Source of the DNA: Dyadobacter linearis | GTDB lineage: Bacteria; Bacteroidota; Bacteroidia; Cytophagales; Spirosomataceae | Assembly: GCF_907165045.1 (NCBI RefSeq) | Contig: NZ_CAJRAU010000003.1 | Coordinates: 1-64,000 of the forward strand | Length of the DNA: 64,000 nt | Direction of reading: 5' to 3' | In this document: in pieces, positions 1 through 7,646 of the stretch | Layout: every line of letters starts with the position of its first letter | Numbering within the stretch: the stretch's first letter is position 1 | The notes under the pieces: generated by a model | Told to the model about the DNA's origin: nothing | Seen by the model: only the letters and a program-made list of their open reading frames with translations | Database searches by the model: none | Program-made: the position numbers and the translations under genes

Positions 1-93
1 GAATATATTGAATACTACAACAATGAAAGGATCAGGCTGAACTTAAATGGAATGAGCCCGGCACAATACCGGGCTCATCACACTAATCGCTAA
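1..93 (+). CDS. IS3-family transposase OrfB, C-terminal fragment
   Basis: Reading frame 1 from the first base gives 30 residues and a TAA stop. The peptide contains EYIEYYNNERIR followed by LNGMSPAQYR. This is the typical C-terminal tail of the DDE integrase (rve) domain of IS3-family OrfB, where a Y(I/M)xYYNxxR stretch and a (G)MSPxxYR motif follow the catalytic glutamate. The catalytic DDE residues lie upstream of the window. The protein would cut and join the IS ends during transposition. Family assignment is by motif recognition only. Confidence 0.8.
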   Translation, partial: EYIEYYNNERIRLNLNGMSPAQYRAHHTNR

Positions 94-100
94 ATTTTAA

Positions 101-127
101 ACCGTCCAACTTTTGGGGTTCAGTCCA
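101..127 (+). repeat. IS3-family terminal inverted repeat (right end)
   Basis: The sequence from 101 to 127 lies 7 bp after the transposase stop and ends TTCAGTCCA. Its complement begins TGGACTGAACCCC, a common IS3/IS150-type end with the terminal TG/CA dinucleotide. The bases after 127 (TCG) would be one copy of a 3-bp target duplication if the element is intact. Confidence 0.7.
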
Positions 128-154
128 TCGGAAACGGCTCTAAATTATAACAGC

Positions 155-175
155 ATTCAGCTATTCGTGCTGAAT
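155..175 (-). terminator. Hairpin downstream of ppa
   Basis: A perfect 7-bp stem (ATTCAGC / GCTGAAT) with a 7-nt loop sits 10 bp beyond the ppa stop codon on the transcribed side. The following minus-strand sequence is AT-rich but has no clean T run. It may act as a weak terminator or a 3'-end stabiliser. Confidence 0.4.
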
Positions 176-184
176 ATCAGCTGT

Positions 185-796
185 TCAATAGAATGAATGC
201 TTGTAATCTTCAACAGAGGTCATGATCACTTCGTGCGCCTCTTCCTTGCCATAAACATTGGTAATTTCGATATGCGCCTTTTCGCCCGGCAGGTTTTTGT
301 AAGTCAGGAAGTAGTGTTTCAAACGCTCCACGATACCTTCTGGCAGCTGGCTCAAATCTGAAAATCCACCATAAACCTCATCTCCTTTCAAAACCGCGAT
401 AATTTTATCATCAGCTTCACCACCATCGATCAGACGAATGCCGCCGATTGGCTTGGCCTGGCAAAGGATATCTCCGTGCGAAATGATCTTCTCGCAAAGT
501 ACCAGAATATCAAGTGCATCGCCATCACCCTCCGTTACATCCCGGCCCGAACGTTCACGCGCCAATGCAGCGATTTTATCAGCGCAGTATGTTTTAGGGA
601 TAAAACCGTAAAGTGCCGGAACAATATTGGAATATTTCTGTGGCCGGTCGATGATCAGATAGCCCGACGCCTTGTCAATTTCGTATTTAACGGTATCAGT
701 AGGAACAATCTCAATAAATGCGGTTACAAGCTCGGGTGCGTTGTCACCCATTGGAATTCCATGCCAGGGATGTGCTTTGTGTACGTTAGCGATCAT
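185..796 (-). CDS. ppa: Inorganic pyrophosphatase (family I)
   Basis: Soluble cytoplasmic enzyme that hydrolyses pyrophosphate to two phosphates and so pulls biosynthetic reactions forward. The 203-residue length fits family I. Visible family features are KYEIDK near residue 37, GFIPKTYC near 64 and the metal-binding signature DGDALDILVL near 92. The usual proline of the D-x-D-P-x-D signature is alanine here, with the aspartates kept. The ATG at 796 gives MIANVHKAHPWHGIP, a normal Bacteroidota N-terminus. It is the last gene of the minus-strand run, next to the IS end, and is separated from the upstream glycosyltransferase by about 50 bp. Confidence 0.93.
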   Translation of the reverse strand: MIANVHKAHPWHGIPMGDNAPELVTAFIEIVPTDTVKYEIDKASGYLIIDRPQKYSNIVPALYGFIPKTYCADKIAALARERSGRDVTEGDGDALDILVLCEKIISHGDILCQAKPIGGIRLIDGGEADDKIIAVLKGDEVYGGFSDLSQLPEGIVERLKHYFLTYKNLPGEKAHIEITNVYGKEEAHEVIMTSVEDYKHSFY

Positions 797-847
797 TATT
801 TGTATTAGTAACTTATTTTATATTTTAAAGAATTAACAATTGAGTAA

Positions 848-1819
848 TTAAATACCGGCACGCTCGGAGATATTGTAATCGCCTGTTTTCGAAACAGATT
901 GCTTCACAAAAAGTTCGCCCAAAAACCCCGCAAGAAATAACTGAGAACCGACCATGATGGCCACCAGCGCAAGAAAAAACAGTGGGTTGTCTGTAACGTT
1001 ACGGTAAGGAAGCAAATGGTAAATATTATAGATTTTCTTACCAAGAAGCCAAAAAGCTATAATGCTTCCCAGAAAAAACATAAGAGTTCCCAGACTACCG
1101 AATAAATGCATCGGCCGACGTCCAAACTTATTCACAAAGGCAATCGAAAGCAAATCCAGAAAGCCAAAAATAAACCTTTCCAAACCGAATTTTGTGTGTC
1201 CGTATTTGCGCGCGCGGTGCTGCACAACCTTCTCCCCGATCTTGACAAAACCATTCCATTTGGCGATAACCGGAATATAACGGTGCATTTCGCCGTAGAT
1301 CGTAATGTTTTTCACGACTTCTTTCCGGTAAGCTTTCAGCCCGCAATTGAAATCATGGAGCGAAACGCCGGAAATACTGCGCGTGGCCGCATTGAATATT
1401 TTGGTAGGAATAGTCTTGGTAATCGGGTCGAAACGTTTCTTTTTCCAGCCTGAGATCAAATCGTATTTGTCTTCGGCGATCAGGCGGTATAATTCCGGAA
1501 TTTCGTCGGGGCTATCCTGCAAATCGGCGTCCATCGTGATGATCACGTCGCCTCTTGCGGCTTGAAAACCTGTTTGCAAAGCGGCAGTTTTACCATAATT
1601 GCGGACAAAACGAAATCCTCTTACGTGCGGATTTTCAAGTGATAACCTTGAAATTAATTCCCAGGAACGGTCTTTACTTCCGTCGTCAATAAACAAAACT
1701 TCGTAAGTAAATGCATTCTCATTCATCACCCGCGTGATCCATTCGCAAAGTTCGGGCAGCGACTCGTCTTCATTATAAAGCGGAATAACAACGGATATCT
1801 GGATAGCTGAATGGGTCAT
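848..1819 (-). CDS. GT2 glycosyltransferase, polyprenyl-phosphate sugar synthase type
   Basis: A 323-residue protein with an N-terminal GT-A fold (residues about 8-230) and two C-terminal membrane helices (about 235-310), the layout of GtrB/DPM1-type enzymes. These transfer a sugar from a nucleotide donor to polyprenyl phosphate on the cytoplasmic face of the inner membrane. Motifs are VVIPLYNEDES at 10-20, IDDGSKD at 44-50 and the metal-binding MDADLQDSPDEIP from 96. NYGKTAALQTGF near 74 is also typical. The sugar cannot be told from sequence. It lies 60 bp downstream of trmN6 on the same strand and close to ppa, with no other glycan gene beside it. Confidence 0.85.
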   Translation of the reverse strand: MTHSAIQISVVIPLYNEDESLPELCEWITRVMNENAFTYEVLFIDDGSKDRSWELISRLSLENPHVRGFRFVRNYGKTAALQTGFQAARGDVIITMDADLQDSPDEIPELYRLIAEDKYDLISGWKKKRFDPITKTIPTKIFNAATRSISGVSLHDFNCGLKAYRKEVVKNITIYGEMHRYIPVIAKWNGFVKIGEKVVQHRARKYGHTKFGLERFIFGFLDLLSIAFVNKFGRRPMHLFGSLGTLMFFLGSIIAFWLLGKKIYNIYHLLPYRNVTDNPLFFLALVAIMVGSQLFLAGFLGELFVKQSVSKTGDYNISERAGI

Positions 1820-1880
1820 GAAATGTTCTGCAATGGCGCGGCCGGATTGTATTATGCCGCAAAGTTCGCTTTTTTCCCGA

Positions 1881-2603
1881 TCAAAATTTCAAATAAAAGT
1901 CTTCGAGCAGTTCCTTGAACTTCGCATCGTAAGTAACACCGTCGGCTTCGTAAATATGCAAAGTCTCCTCAGTTACCTCCTGCGCGGGCAAAGCCTGGTC
2001 CTGAAATTCCATCAGCGACCTGAATGCTTTCTTTTCCGGTTTGTGAAAAAGGGTCATTTCACGCCGCAATTGCCAGCCCTGCTCACTTGCCATTTTCTTG
2101 AACTGAATGCCTTCTTCAATCGGCAAAAGAATTGAAAACCTGCCCTCGGGCTTCAACAGCTTTCTTACTGCGTTCAACAAGTCAGCAAAATCCAGCGTTT
2201 CGGCGTGATGCGCCTGATTGATCTTCTCTGCCGGCGAGCGCAGGTCAGACTGAAAAAATGGCGGATTTGTGATGATCAGGTCATATTGGTACTCCGATTC
2301 AAAATCCTGCACTGCTTCATGATAAAGCTGGATCCGCCCCTGGAATGGACTTTCATGCACGTTTTCGCCAGCCTGAAAAAAAGCTTCCGCCTCCATTTCG
2401 ACGGCATCAATCGCCGCATAGGTATTCCGCTGGGCGATCATCAAGGACAATAAGCCTGTGCCGGTACCAATATCGAGAATGCGGTCGGCATTATCCACGT
2501 CGGTCCACGCCCCGAGTACGCACGCATCGGTGCAGACCTTCATTGCGCATTGGTCCTGCTGAATGGTAAATTGCTTGAACTGAAAGTGTGAATTTTTGCC
2601 CAT
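1881..2603 (-). CDS. trmN6: tRNA1(Val) adenine-37 N6-methyltransferase, TrmN6/YfiC
   Basis: S-adenosylmethionine-dependent methyltransferase expected to make m6A37 in tRNA(Val). The ATG at 2603 gives 240 residues beginning MGKNSHFQFKQF, the usual start of this family. An upstream in-frame start would overlap rnhA. The AdoMet loop DIGTGTG is at 44-50 and the N6-adenine methyltransferase motif NPPF at 113-116, followed by HHAETLDF, which fits YfiC-type enzymes. Only 4 bp separate this start from the rnhA stop, so the two are probably co-transcribed. Confidence 0.88.
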   Translation of the reverse strand: MGKNSHFQFKQFTIQQDQCAMKVCTDACVLGAWTDVDNADRILDIGTGTGLLSLMIAQRNTYAAIDAVEMEAEAFFQAGENVHESPFQGRIQLYHEAVQDFESEYQYDLIITNPPFFQSDLRSPAEKINQAHHAETLDFADLLNAVRKLLKPEGRFSILLPIEEGIQFKKMASEQGWQLRREMTLFHKPEKKAFRSLMEFQDQALPAQEVTEETLHIYEADGVTYDAKFKELLEDFYLKF

Positions 2604-2607
2604 ATAT

Positions 2608-3240
2608 TTATTTTCGTCCAAAGTCTGCCGGATTTTCACCCCAATATTCTGTTTCCCATTTCAATATCTTATTCGGATAGGTATTGCTCGCGAGCCACCT
2701 TTCGGCGCGTTGCAGCATTTCGAAAACGGGTTTGTTTCTTGGGGTAAGTGCCAGTTTTGTATTTGCGTGTTTCTTTTTAATCCAGCTGATCGCAGTGCGG
2801 GAATCGCTGTAAATCGGCAAACTGCTTTCGTTTTTTTGCAAATAAGCGAGTGCATGCACGATCGCCAGAAACTCGCCGATATTATTGGTACCATCCTGAA
2901 ATGGTCCTTGCAAAAAGATCCGTTTACCGGTTTGGTAGTAAATGCCCTGGTATTCCATATCGCCCGTCGCCGTATTCCAGGCGGCATCGACGATGATGCT
3001 GTTTTTAATCGGCTTACCCACCGAAGCAGGTGCTTCTTTCAATACCGGCTTTGCATCTTTTTTGGTAACAAACTCCCAATAATCCCGCTGAATCGCCTTT
3101 TCAGCTTCCTCCACTGACTCGAAAGACTTGTAACGGGCATCCTCAAAACCTTTGATCTGGGCCTCACACTCCTTCCAATCCGTAAAAATCCCAGTCTTCC
3201 TCCCCTGCCACACTACATAATATTTCGTCTTCTTAGACAT
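2608..3240 (-). CDS. rnhA: Ribonuclease H with N-terminal viroplasmin domain
   Basis: Degrades RNA in RNA-DNA hybrids. Residues 1-50 form a caulimovirus viroplasmin/RNase HI hybrid-binding domain (KKTKYYVVWQGRKTGIFTDW). Residues about 80-210 are a compact RNase HI domain. Candidate catalytic acids are D85 (IIVDAAWN), E123 (NNIGEFLA), D146 (IYSDSRTA) and D206 (ENPADFGRK). This two-domain layout is common in Bacteroidota and Firmicutes, shorter than eukaryotic RNase H1 but alike in order. It sits between pepT and trmN6. Its 5' side holds the 32-bp hairpin repeats and the homopurine tract. Confidence 0.9.
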   Translation of the reverse strand: MSKKTKYYVVWQGRKTGIFTDWKECEAQIKGFEDARYKSFESVEEAEKAIQRDYWEFVTKKDAKPVLKEAPASVGKPIKNSIIVDAAWNTATGDMEYQGIYYQTGKRIFLQGPFQDGTNNIGEFLAIVHALAYLQKNESSLPIYSDSRTAISWIKKKHANTKLALTPRNKPVFEMLQRAERWLASNTYPNKILKWETEYWGENPADFGRK

Positions 3241-3250
3241 TTATTTTAAT

Positions 3251-3362
3251 GATTGACCGGGTCGCCGGTGCGATGACTGAATGATTGACCGGGTCGCCGG
3301 TGCGATGATTGAATGATTGACCGGGTCGCCGGTGCGATGATTGAATGATTGAATGATTGAAT
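3251..3362. repeat. Three 32-bp hairpin repeats plus two 8-bp units
   Basis: Three head-to-tail copies of a 32-bp unit lie at 3251-3282, 3283-3314 and 3315-3346. They are identical except for one base (GACTGAAT in the first, GATTGAAT in the others). Each holds the inverted repeat ACCGG-GTCG-CCGGT. Each unit ends in GATTGAAT, and two more GATTGAAT copies follow at 3347-3362. The array fills the 5' flank of rnhA and is GC-rich in the hairpins. A role as transcript-processing hairpins or as a slippage-prone spacer is possible, but none is shown by sequence. Confidence 0.9.
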
Positions 3363-3416
3363 TCCTCCCTTCCTTCCTCCTTCCTCCCTTCCTCCCTTTC
3401 CTCCCTTTCCTCCCAA
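3363..3416 (-). repeat. Homopurine/homopyrimidine simple-sequence tract (copy 1)
   Basis: About 54 bp are pure pyrimidine on the plus strand, so the minus (coding) strand reads as repeated GGAGG, GGAAGG and GGGAGGAAGG units. It starts 2 bp after the pepT stop and leads into the 32-bp repeats before rnhA. A 23-bp core is identical to the tract at 52164-52219, in the same orientation relative to the downstream gene. Mirror-like homopurine tracts can form triplex DNA and slip during replication. Confidence 0.85.
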
Positions 3417-3417
3417 A

Positions 3418-4656
3418 CTAAGCCTTCTCCTCCCAAACCCTCGCCAAATTAACAATCACTTCCACCGCCTTTTCCATATCCTGCACGGATACCCATTCCA
3501 GTTTGGAGTGAAATGCGTGTTCGCCGGCGAAGATATTCGGGCAGGGTAAGCCCATGAATGATAGTCGGGAACCGTCGGTGCCGCCGCGAATGCTGCGACA
3601 AACCGGATCAAGACCGGCGCGCTGCATTGCTTCTTCTGCATTTTCGATGATCTGGGGATATTTGTCCAGCACTTCTTTCATATTCCGGTACTGCTCCTGG
3701 ACTTTGAAATCGGCAGTAGAATTAGGGTATTGTTTTAAAACTTCATCCAATATCCCCTTCAAAAAAGCTTCCTTTTCGTGAAGTCCGGCTGTTGTGAAAT
3801 CCCTTATAATGAAGCTGATTGTGACCTTTTCCTGAATACCCTCCACTTGAACGGGATGAATAAAACCTTCTTTGTCGGAAGTGGTTTCAGGGGATAGCGT
3901 GTCTTTCGGGAGTTTTGCGAGAATATCTGCTGCTATTTTTACCGCATTTTCCAGCTTTCCCAACCCGTAACCTGGGTGCGTACTTACGCCGCTGATCGTG
4001 ATCCTGACGCTGTCGGCAGAGAACGTTTCGTTTTCCAAAGTACCCACTGCTTCTCCATCCACAGTATATCCATAATCCGCTCCGAGCTTTGCCAGATCCA
4101 CTTTTTCAGTGCCGCGACCTACTTCTTCATCGGGGGTGAAAAGTATTTTAATATCCCCGTGACGGATCTCGGGATGATTTACAAGGTATTCAGCGGCAGC
4201 CATAATTTCGGCTACTCCGGCTTTGTTGTCAGCCCCCAGCAAGGTTTTTCCGCTTGCAGTAATAATATCATTACCTATCTGCTGGTCCAGATCGTGGAGT
4301 TCGCCGATGCGCAAAACCTGCGTGTGATCGTCGGGCAATGCAATGTCACTTCCGTCCCAATTTTTGTGGATCACCGGCTTCACATTCGCGCCGGAAACGT
4401 CCGGAGAAGTATCGACGTGCGAACAAAAGCAGATCACAGGAATCTGCGTTTTGTTTGAATTTGAAGGAATTGTGGCGTAAACGTAACCGTGTTCATCCAC
4501 GTGCGCATCAGAAATGCCGATTTCCAGCAGCTCCACAGCCAGCAAATTACTCAGGTCGCGCTGCTTGGCCGTACTCGGGAAACTTTCCGAGCCGGGATCC
4601 GACTGCGTGTCGATCTGCACGTAACGCAGGAACCTGTCGAGCACTGATGTTTTCAT
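3418..4656 (-). CDS. pepT: Peptidase T (tripeptide aminopeptidase, M20B)
   Basis: Cytoplasmic dizinc exopeptidase that removes N-terminal residues from tripeptides. The 412-residue length and motifs match PepT throughout. Metal ligands are H80 and D82 in CFCSHVDTSPDVSG, D143 in LLGADNKAG, and the acid pair of FTPDEEVGRGTE, with catalytic E177 and ligand E178. TVDGEAVGTLENETF marks the start of the dimerisation-lid region. The start is the ATG at 4656. The gene follows the MazG-like gene at 18 bp and is followed within 2 bp by the homopurine tract. Confidence 0.93.
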   Translation of the reverse strand: MKTSVLDRFLRYVQIDTQSDPGSESFPSTAKQRDLSNLLAVELLEIGISDAHVDEHGYVYATIPSNSNKTQIPVICFCSHVDTSPDVSGANVKPVIHKNWDGSDIALPDDHTQVLRIGELHDLDQQIGNDIITASGKTLLGADNKAGVAEIMAAAEYLVNHPEIRHGDIKILFTPDEEVGRGTEKVDLAKLGADYGYTVDGEAVGTLENETFSADSVRITISGVSTHPGYGLGKLENAVKIAADILAKLPKDTLSPETTSDKEGFIHPVQVEGIQEKVTISFIIRDFTTAGLHEKEAFLKGILDEVLKQYPNSTADFKVQEQYRNMKEVLDKYPQIIENAEEAMQRAGLDPVCRSIRGGTDGSRLSFMGLPCPNIFAGEHAFHSKLEWVSVQDMEKAVEVIVNLARVWEEKA

Positions 4657-4674
4657 AAGAAAAAATGAATTGAC

Positions 4675-5139
4675 TTAGCCGATAATGGAAGTGAGATCGG
4701 CAGGAGAATAGTTGATATTTTTCAGCGTCTTGTCATCAGAAGTTCTGTAAACCAGGTATTTACCATTATCTTCCTTGAAATAGCATTCCGTACCTTTTGC
4801 CTGATAATGCGCTACGGTCGCCTCTGCTTCCTCCACCGTTTCACAGGCTTTTGACATATTCGAACGCTGCACTTCGTCAAACAGCTCCCTGAATTTTTCA
4901 CCCAAACCAAATTCCAAAACTGCCCCTGACAATACATATTGCAGATCACAAAGCGCGTCGGCCACCTCCACGATATCCTTTTCAAGAATAGCCACTTCCA
5001 GCTCTTTCAGCTCCTCTGCCAGCAATGCAACGCGCAGTCTGCTGCGGTCCTCGGAAGGTATTGCAGGCGAAGCCACGATCGGGTGTTTAAACGTTTTATG
5101 AAATTCGGCTACTTGATTGAGGCTGTCCAGTTGTTGCAT
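4675..5139 (-). CDS. MazG-like / PRA-PH-fold nucleotide pyrophosphohydrolase
   Basis: A 154-residue all-alpha protein with the EExxE...ExxD metal signature of the MazG/phosphoribosyl-ATP pyrophosphohydrolase superfamily. It shows AEELKELE at 41-48 and EVADALCDLQYVL at 58-70. Such enzymes hydrolyse NTP-like substrates to NMP and pyrophosphate. The C-terminal third (CYFKEDNGKYLVYRTSDD) is an appended extension seen in Bacteroidota homologues. The substrate is not predictable. A role in phage lambda-type ReIS or histidine synthesis is unlikely, since no his genes are near. It lies 18 bp upstream of pepT. Confidence 0.75.
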   Translation of the reverse strand: MQQLDSLNQVAEFHKTFKHPIVASPAIPSEDRSRLRVALLAEELKELEVAILEKDIVEVADALCDLQYVLSGAVLEFGLGEKFRELFDEVQRSNMSKACETVEEAEATVAHYQAKGTECYFKEDNGKYLVYRTSDDKTLKNINYSPADLTSIIG

Positions 5140-5186
5140 TTTTATATTTTGTATTGATTTGAATATTCAGTTTTTGCCCCGTCGCG

Positions 5187-5756
5187 TCACAAAACCAGAT
5201 TCGTCTTGAATAGCTTGATCGCGATCGCCAGCAGGATAATCCCGAATATTTTTCTGAGAATATCCGTACCGCCCTGCCCCAGTTTCTTTTCGATCCAGTT
5301 CGACGATTTCAATACCAGATACACAAAAAACAGGTTGAGCAGGATTCCGACAAGTATATTTTCAGTTTGATAAGCAGAGCGGAGCGAAAGCAATGTGGTC
5401 ATCGTGGCTGCGCCGGCGATAATCGGAAATGCGATCGGGACAATGGATGCGACGCCGACAGAGATATTATCGTGCTTAAAAATGTTTCTCCCCAGAATCA
5501 TTTCCAGTCCGAGTAAAAAAAGGATAATAGCGCCCGCAATCGCGAAAGAAGCCACATCTACCCCGAAAAGACTTAGTAATCTTTCCCCCAAAAACAAAAA
5601 GACCACCATGATAATACCGGCGGTCAGTGTCGCTTTCTCAGATTCTATTTTACCCAGCCTTTTTCTGAAATCCACAATTACCGGCAGCGAGCCGAGCACA
5701 TCGATCACGGAGAAGAGAATGAGGGTTACTGAAACGATTTCTTTGAAATTGAACAT
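5187..5756 (-). CDS. MarC-family integral membrane protein
   Basis: A 189-residue protein with about six membrane helices, starting MFNFKEIVSVTLILF and holding the family's SVIDVLGSLPVIV stretch near the N-terminus and LFFVYLVLKSSNWIEKKLG later. I chose the ATG at 5756. The open frame extends 9 codons further upstream but those residues are polar and not family-like. MarC (UPF0056) proteins sit in the inner membrane, and the old link to multiple antibiotic resistance has not held up, so the function is unknown. It lies between the MazG-like and Nudix-regulator genes, all on the minus strand. Confidence 0.85.
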   Translation of the reverse strand: MFNFKEIVSVTLILFSVIDVLGSLPVIVDFRKRLGKIESEKATLTAGIIMVVFLFLGERLLSLFGVDVASFAIAGAIILFLLGLEMILGRNIFKHDNISVGVASIVPIAFPIIAGAATMTTLLSLRSAYQTENILVGILLNLFFVYLVLKSSNWIEKKLGQGGTDILRKIFGIILLAIAIKLFKTNLVL

Positions 5757-5803
5757 GCGGTCCGCATTGAGGTCAGAACGCAAAGTTGCTAAAATCGCGG
5801 GAT

Positions 5804-6517
5804 TCAGGAGGTACTTCCCGGCAAAAAATTCAGGAAAGTATTAAACTGCTTTTTGTATTTCTCCTCATCGATTTTATAAAAGAATGCCCCCTTTTTAGAG
5901 TAACCCTTCTGTTTCTCATCGAGTTTGATCAGTAAATTGGTAGAAAGCAGCTTCCGGCTGAAATTTCGTTTGTCGAGTTCTGTACCAAAAATCGCTTCGT
6001 ACAACTTCTGTAACTGCGGAATTGTGAATTTTTCGGGTAGCAATTCGAAGCCGATCGGGTGCTGCGAGGCTTTGTACCGCAAATGCTCGATCGCCATTTC
6101 AACCATCGAACTGTGGTCAAAAAGCAGCTTAGGAAGTTCCTGGACCGAAAACCACTGCGCTTCATAGCTTTTAGAAAGCTTGTGCGCGTAATCTTCCACA
6201 TTGATTAATGCAAAATAGGCAACCGAAACGGTCCGCTCCACCGGGTCACGCTGCGGGCTTCCAAAAGTGTGAAGTTGTTCGAGGTAAATATCGGTCAGGC
6301 TGGTAAGTTCAAACAGAATACGGGAGGAAGCGCCTTCGAGACTTTCATCGGGCTGCACCCAGCCGCCCATTAAAGACCAGGTGCGGTCTTCATCTTCAAT
6401 GCCTCTTTTGACGAGCAGTAATTTCAATTCCTCCCCATCAAATCCAAAAATGATGGAGTCCAGTGCTACGAGACATTTGGTTTGCGCCTGGTATTGCTTT
6501 AAGATATCTAATCGCAC
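5804..6517 (-). CDS. Nudix-domain transcriptional regulator with winged helix (NrtR/AraR type)
   Basis: The 237-residue protein has a Nudix fold (about 14-140) followed by a winged helix (about 155-230, IPQLQKLYEAIFG then RNFSRKLLSTNLL). This is the layout of NrtR-like regulators, which include the arabinose regulator AraR of Bacteroides. The Nudix box GGWVQPDESLEGASSRILFE keeps Gx5E and the R but has I and F where the REUxEE motif needs catalytic Glu. That fits an effector-binding rather than hydrolytic role. The start is GTG at 6517. No sugar or NAD genes lie beside it, so the effector is unknown. It may also control its own gene. Confidence 0.8.
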   Translation of the reverse strand: MRLDILKQYQAQTKCLVALDSIIFGFDGEELKLLLVKRGIEDEDRTWSLMGGWVQPDESLEGASSRILFELTSLTDIYLEQLHTFGSPQRDPVERTVSVAYFALINVEDYAHKLSKSYEAQWFSVQELPKLLFDHSSMVEMAIEHLRYKASQHPIGFELLPEKFTIPQLQKLYEAIFGTELDKRNFSRKLLSTNLLIKLDEKQKGYSKKGAFFYKIDEEKYKKQFNTFLNFLPGSTS

Positions 6518-6587
6518 AACTTACTATTGCAGGGATTGGTGTTGAATTTATTAGTAAATACAAACCTCCCTCTTTACTACTCATCGC

Positions 6588-7646
6588 CTATTTTCCGGCA
6601 AACGAAACAAGGAATTGCTGCAACATAGCGATTTCCTGGCTGGAAATAGCGGGAAAATTGGCGATCCGGAAGCTGGTATCTTTCTGAGTTCCATAACCGT
6701 TACCGAGGACGATACCTGCCTTTTTCGCGGCTTCCTTGATCTGCGCGGTCTTTTCTCTGGTACCAGCCACTGCGATCACAGTTTCCGAGCGCGCAGCTTC
6801 GTTTGTTACCACTAACGGGTATCTGTATTTCGTTAAAAACTGATACCATTCGCGGCTTCTCAAAGCAGTTTGTTCCGCTACTTCTTCAATAGGCTTAACC
6901 TGCTGCATAATCCTGTTCAACAGGTAAATACCTAAGATATTAGGTGTAAAGGGTGTCTGGTTTTTGAGGAAATTTTCGCGGATAAAAAGGAGGCTGTTAT
7001 AATGCTTGCGCTCGCCCAGTTCAATGGCGCGTTCCACGGCTCTTGGAGAAAGAATCAGGACGCCCATTCCAGCCGGCAAGCCAAAGCATTTTTGCACGGA
7101 AGCATACCAGATATCCGCCGATTCCCACGGAAGTTCGACGCCCGCCATCGAGGAAGTCGCATCGACAGCAATTAAGTTGTCGCTCTCTGATCGCAGCGAC
7201 TCCAGAAAAGATGCGGGGAGAGCGGTACCGTTTGAAGTTTCGTTGTGGGTTAGACAGATCAGTTCGCTGCCTGACAATTTGCTGGCAAACGGCAGCTCGG
7301 GTAATGCATTGTGATCGAAATAAAAACTGCTGGCGCCTGAGGTGATCTTCTGGGTATATTCCATCCATTTCTCACCAAATGCACCATTGTAAATATGGAG
7401 ACTTGGTACCGAAATAAGCGACTGGGCGATAATTTCCCAGCATTCCGTTGCGGAAGACACGAAATAGACCTCGTAATCAGCCGGAACGTCCAGTTTCAAT
7501 TTGAGATTGCTGATCGTTTCCGCCAGCATTTCCATGAATGCCGCGCTACGGTGGTTGGCACTGATCACGCCGCTTTCGAACGCTTCCTGCAAATATTGAC
7601 CGACCTCAGGATAAACTTTGGACGGCCCTGGATAAAAAGTAATCAT
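6588..7646 (-). CDS. Class V aminotransferase, phosphoserine aminotransferase-like
   Basis: A PLP-dependent aminotransferase of fold type I, class V (352 residues). It has the N-terminal YPGPSKVYPEV stretch, ISANHRS near 30, THNETSNG near 133 and VDATSSMAGVE near 161. The likely PLP lysine is K186 in YASVQKCFGLPAG. It resembles SerC more than cysteine desulfurases and would transfer an amino group between glutamate and a 2-oxo acid, plausibly in serine synthesis. Its ATG overlaps the dapA stop by one base (TAATG), so the two are probably translationally coupled. Alanine-glyoxylate or another substrate is possible. Confidence 0.75.
   Translation of the reverse strand: MITFYPGPSKVYPEVGQYLQEAFESGVISANHRSAAFMEMLAETISNLKLKLDVPADYEVYFVSSATECWEIIAQSLISVPSLHIYNGAFGEKWMEYTQKITSGASSFYFDHNALPELPFASKLSGSELICLTHNETSNGTALPASFLESLRSESDNLIAVDATSSMAGVELPWESADIWYASVQKCFGLPAGMGVLILSPRAVERAIELGERKHYNSLLFIRENFLKNQTPFTPNILGIYLLNRIMQQVKPIEEVAEQTALRSREWYQFLTKYRYPLVVTNEAARSETVIAVAGTREKTAQIKEAAKKAGIVLGNGYGTQKDTSFRIANFPAISSQEIAMLQQFLVSFAGK

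Larger units (their letters stand above)
1..127 (+). mobile_element. Right end of an IS3-family insertion sequence
   Basis: The window opens inside an insertion sequence. The last 30 codons of an integrase-type transposase (1-93) are followed by a terminal inverted repeat that ends in CA at about 127. The repeat reads TGGACTGAACCCCAAAAG from the outside in, the style of IS3-family (IS150-like) ends. The left end lies outside the window, so length, completeness and target duplication cannot be judged. The element ends about 60 bp from the 3' end of the pyrophosphatase gene. Confidence 0.8.

Noticed and set aside
3251-3362. Possible CRISPR array
   Set aside because: The units are contiguous with no spacers, and no cas genes are near.
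3233-3455. Open frames across the repeat and homopurine region
   Set aside because: They translate low-complexity repeats (for example HSIIQSSHRRPGQS), have no family, and exist only because the repeats lack stops.
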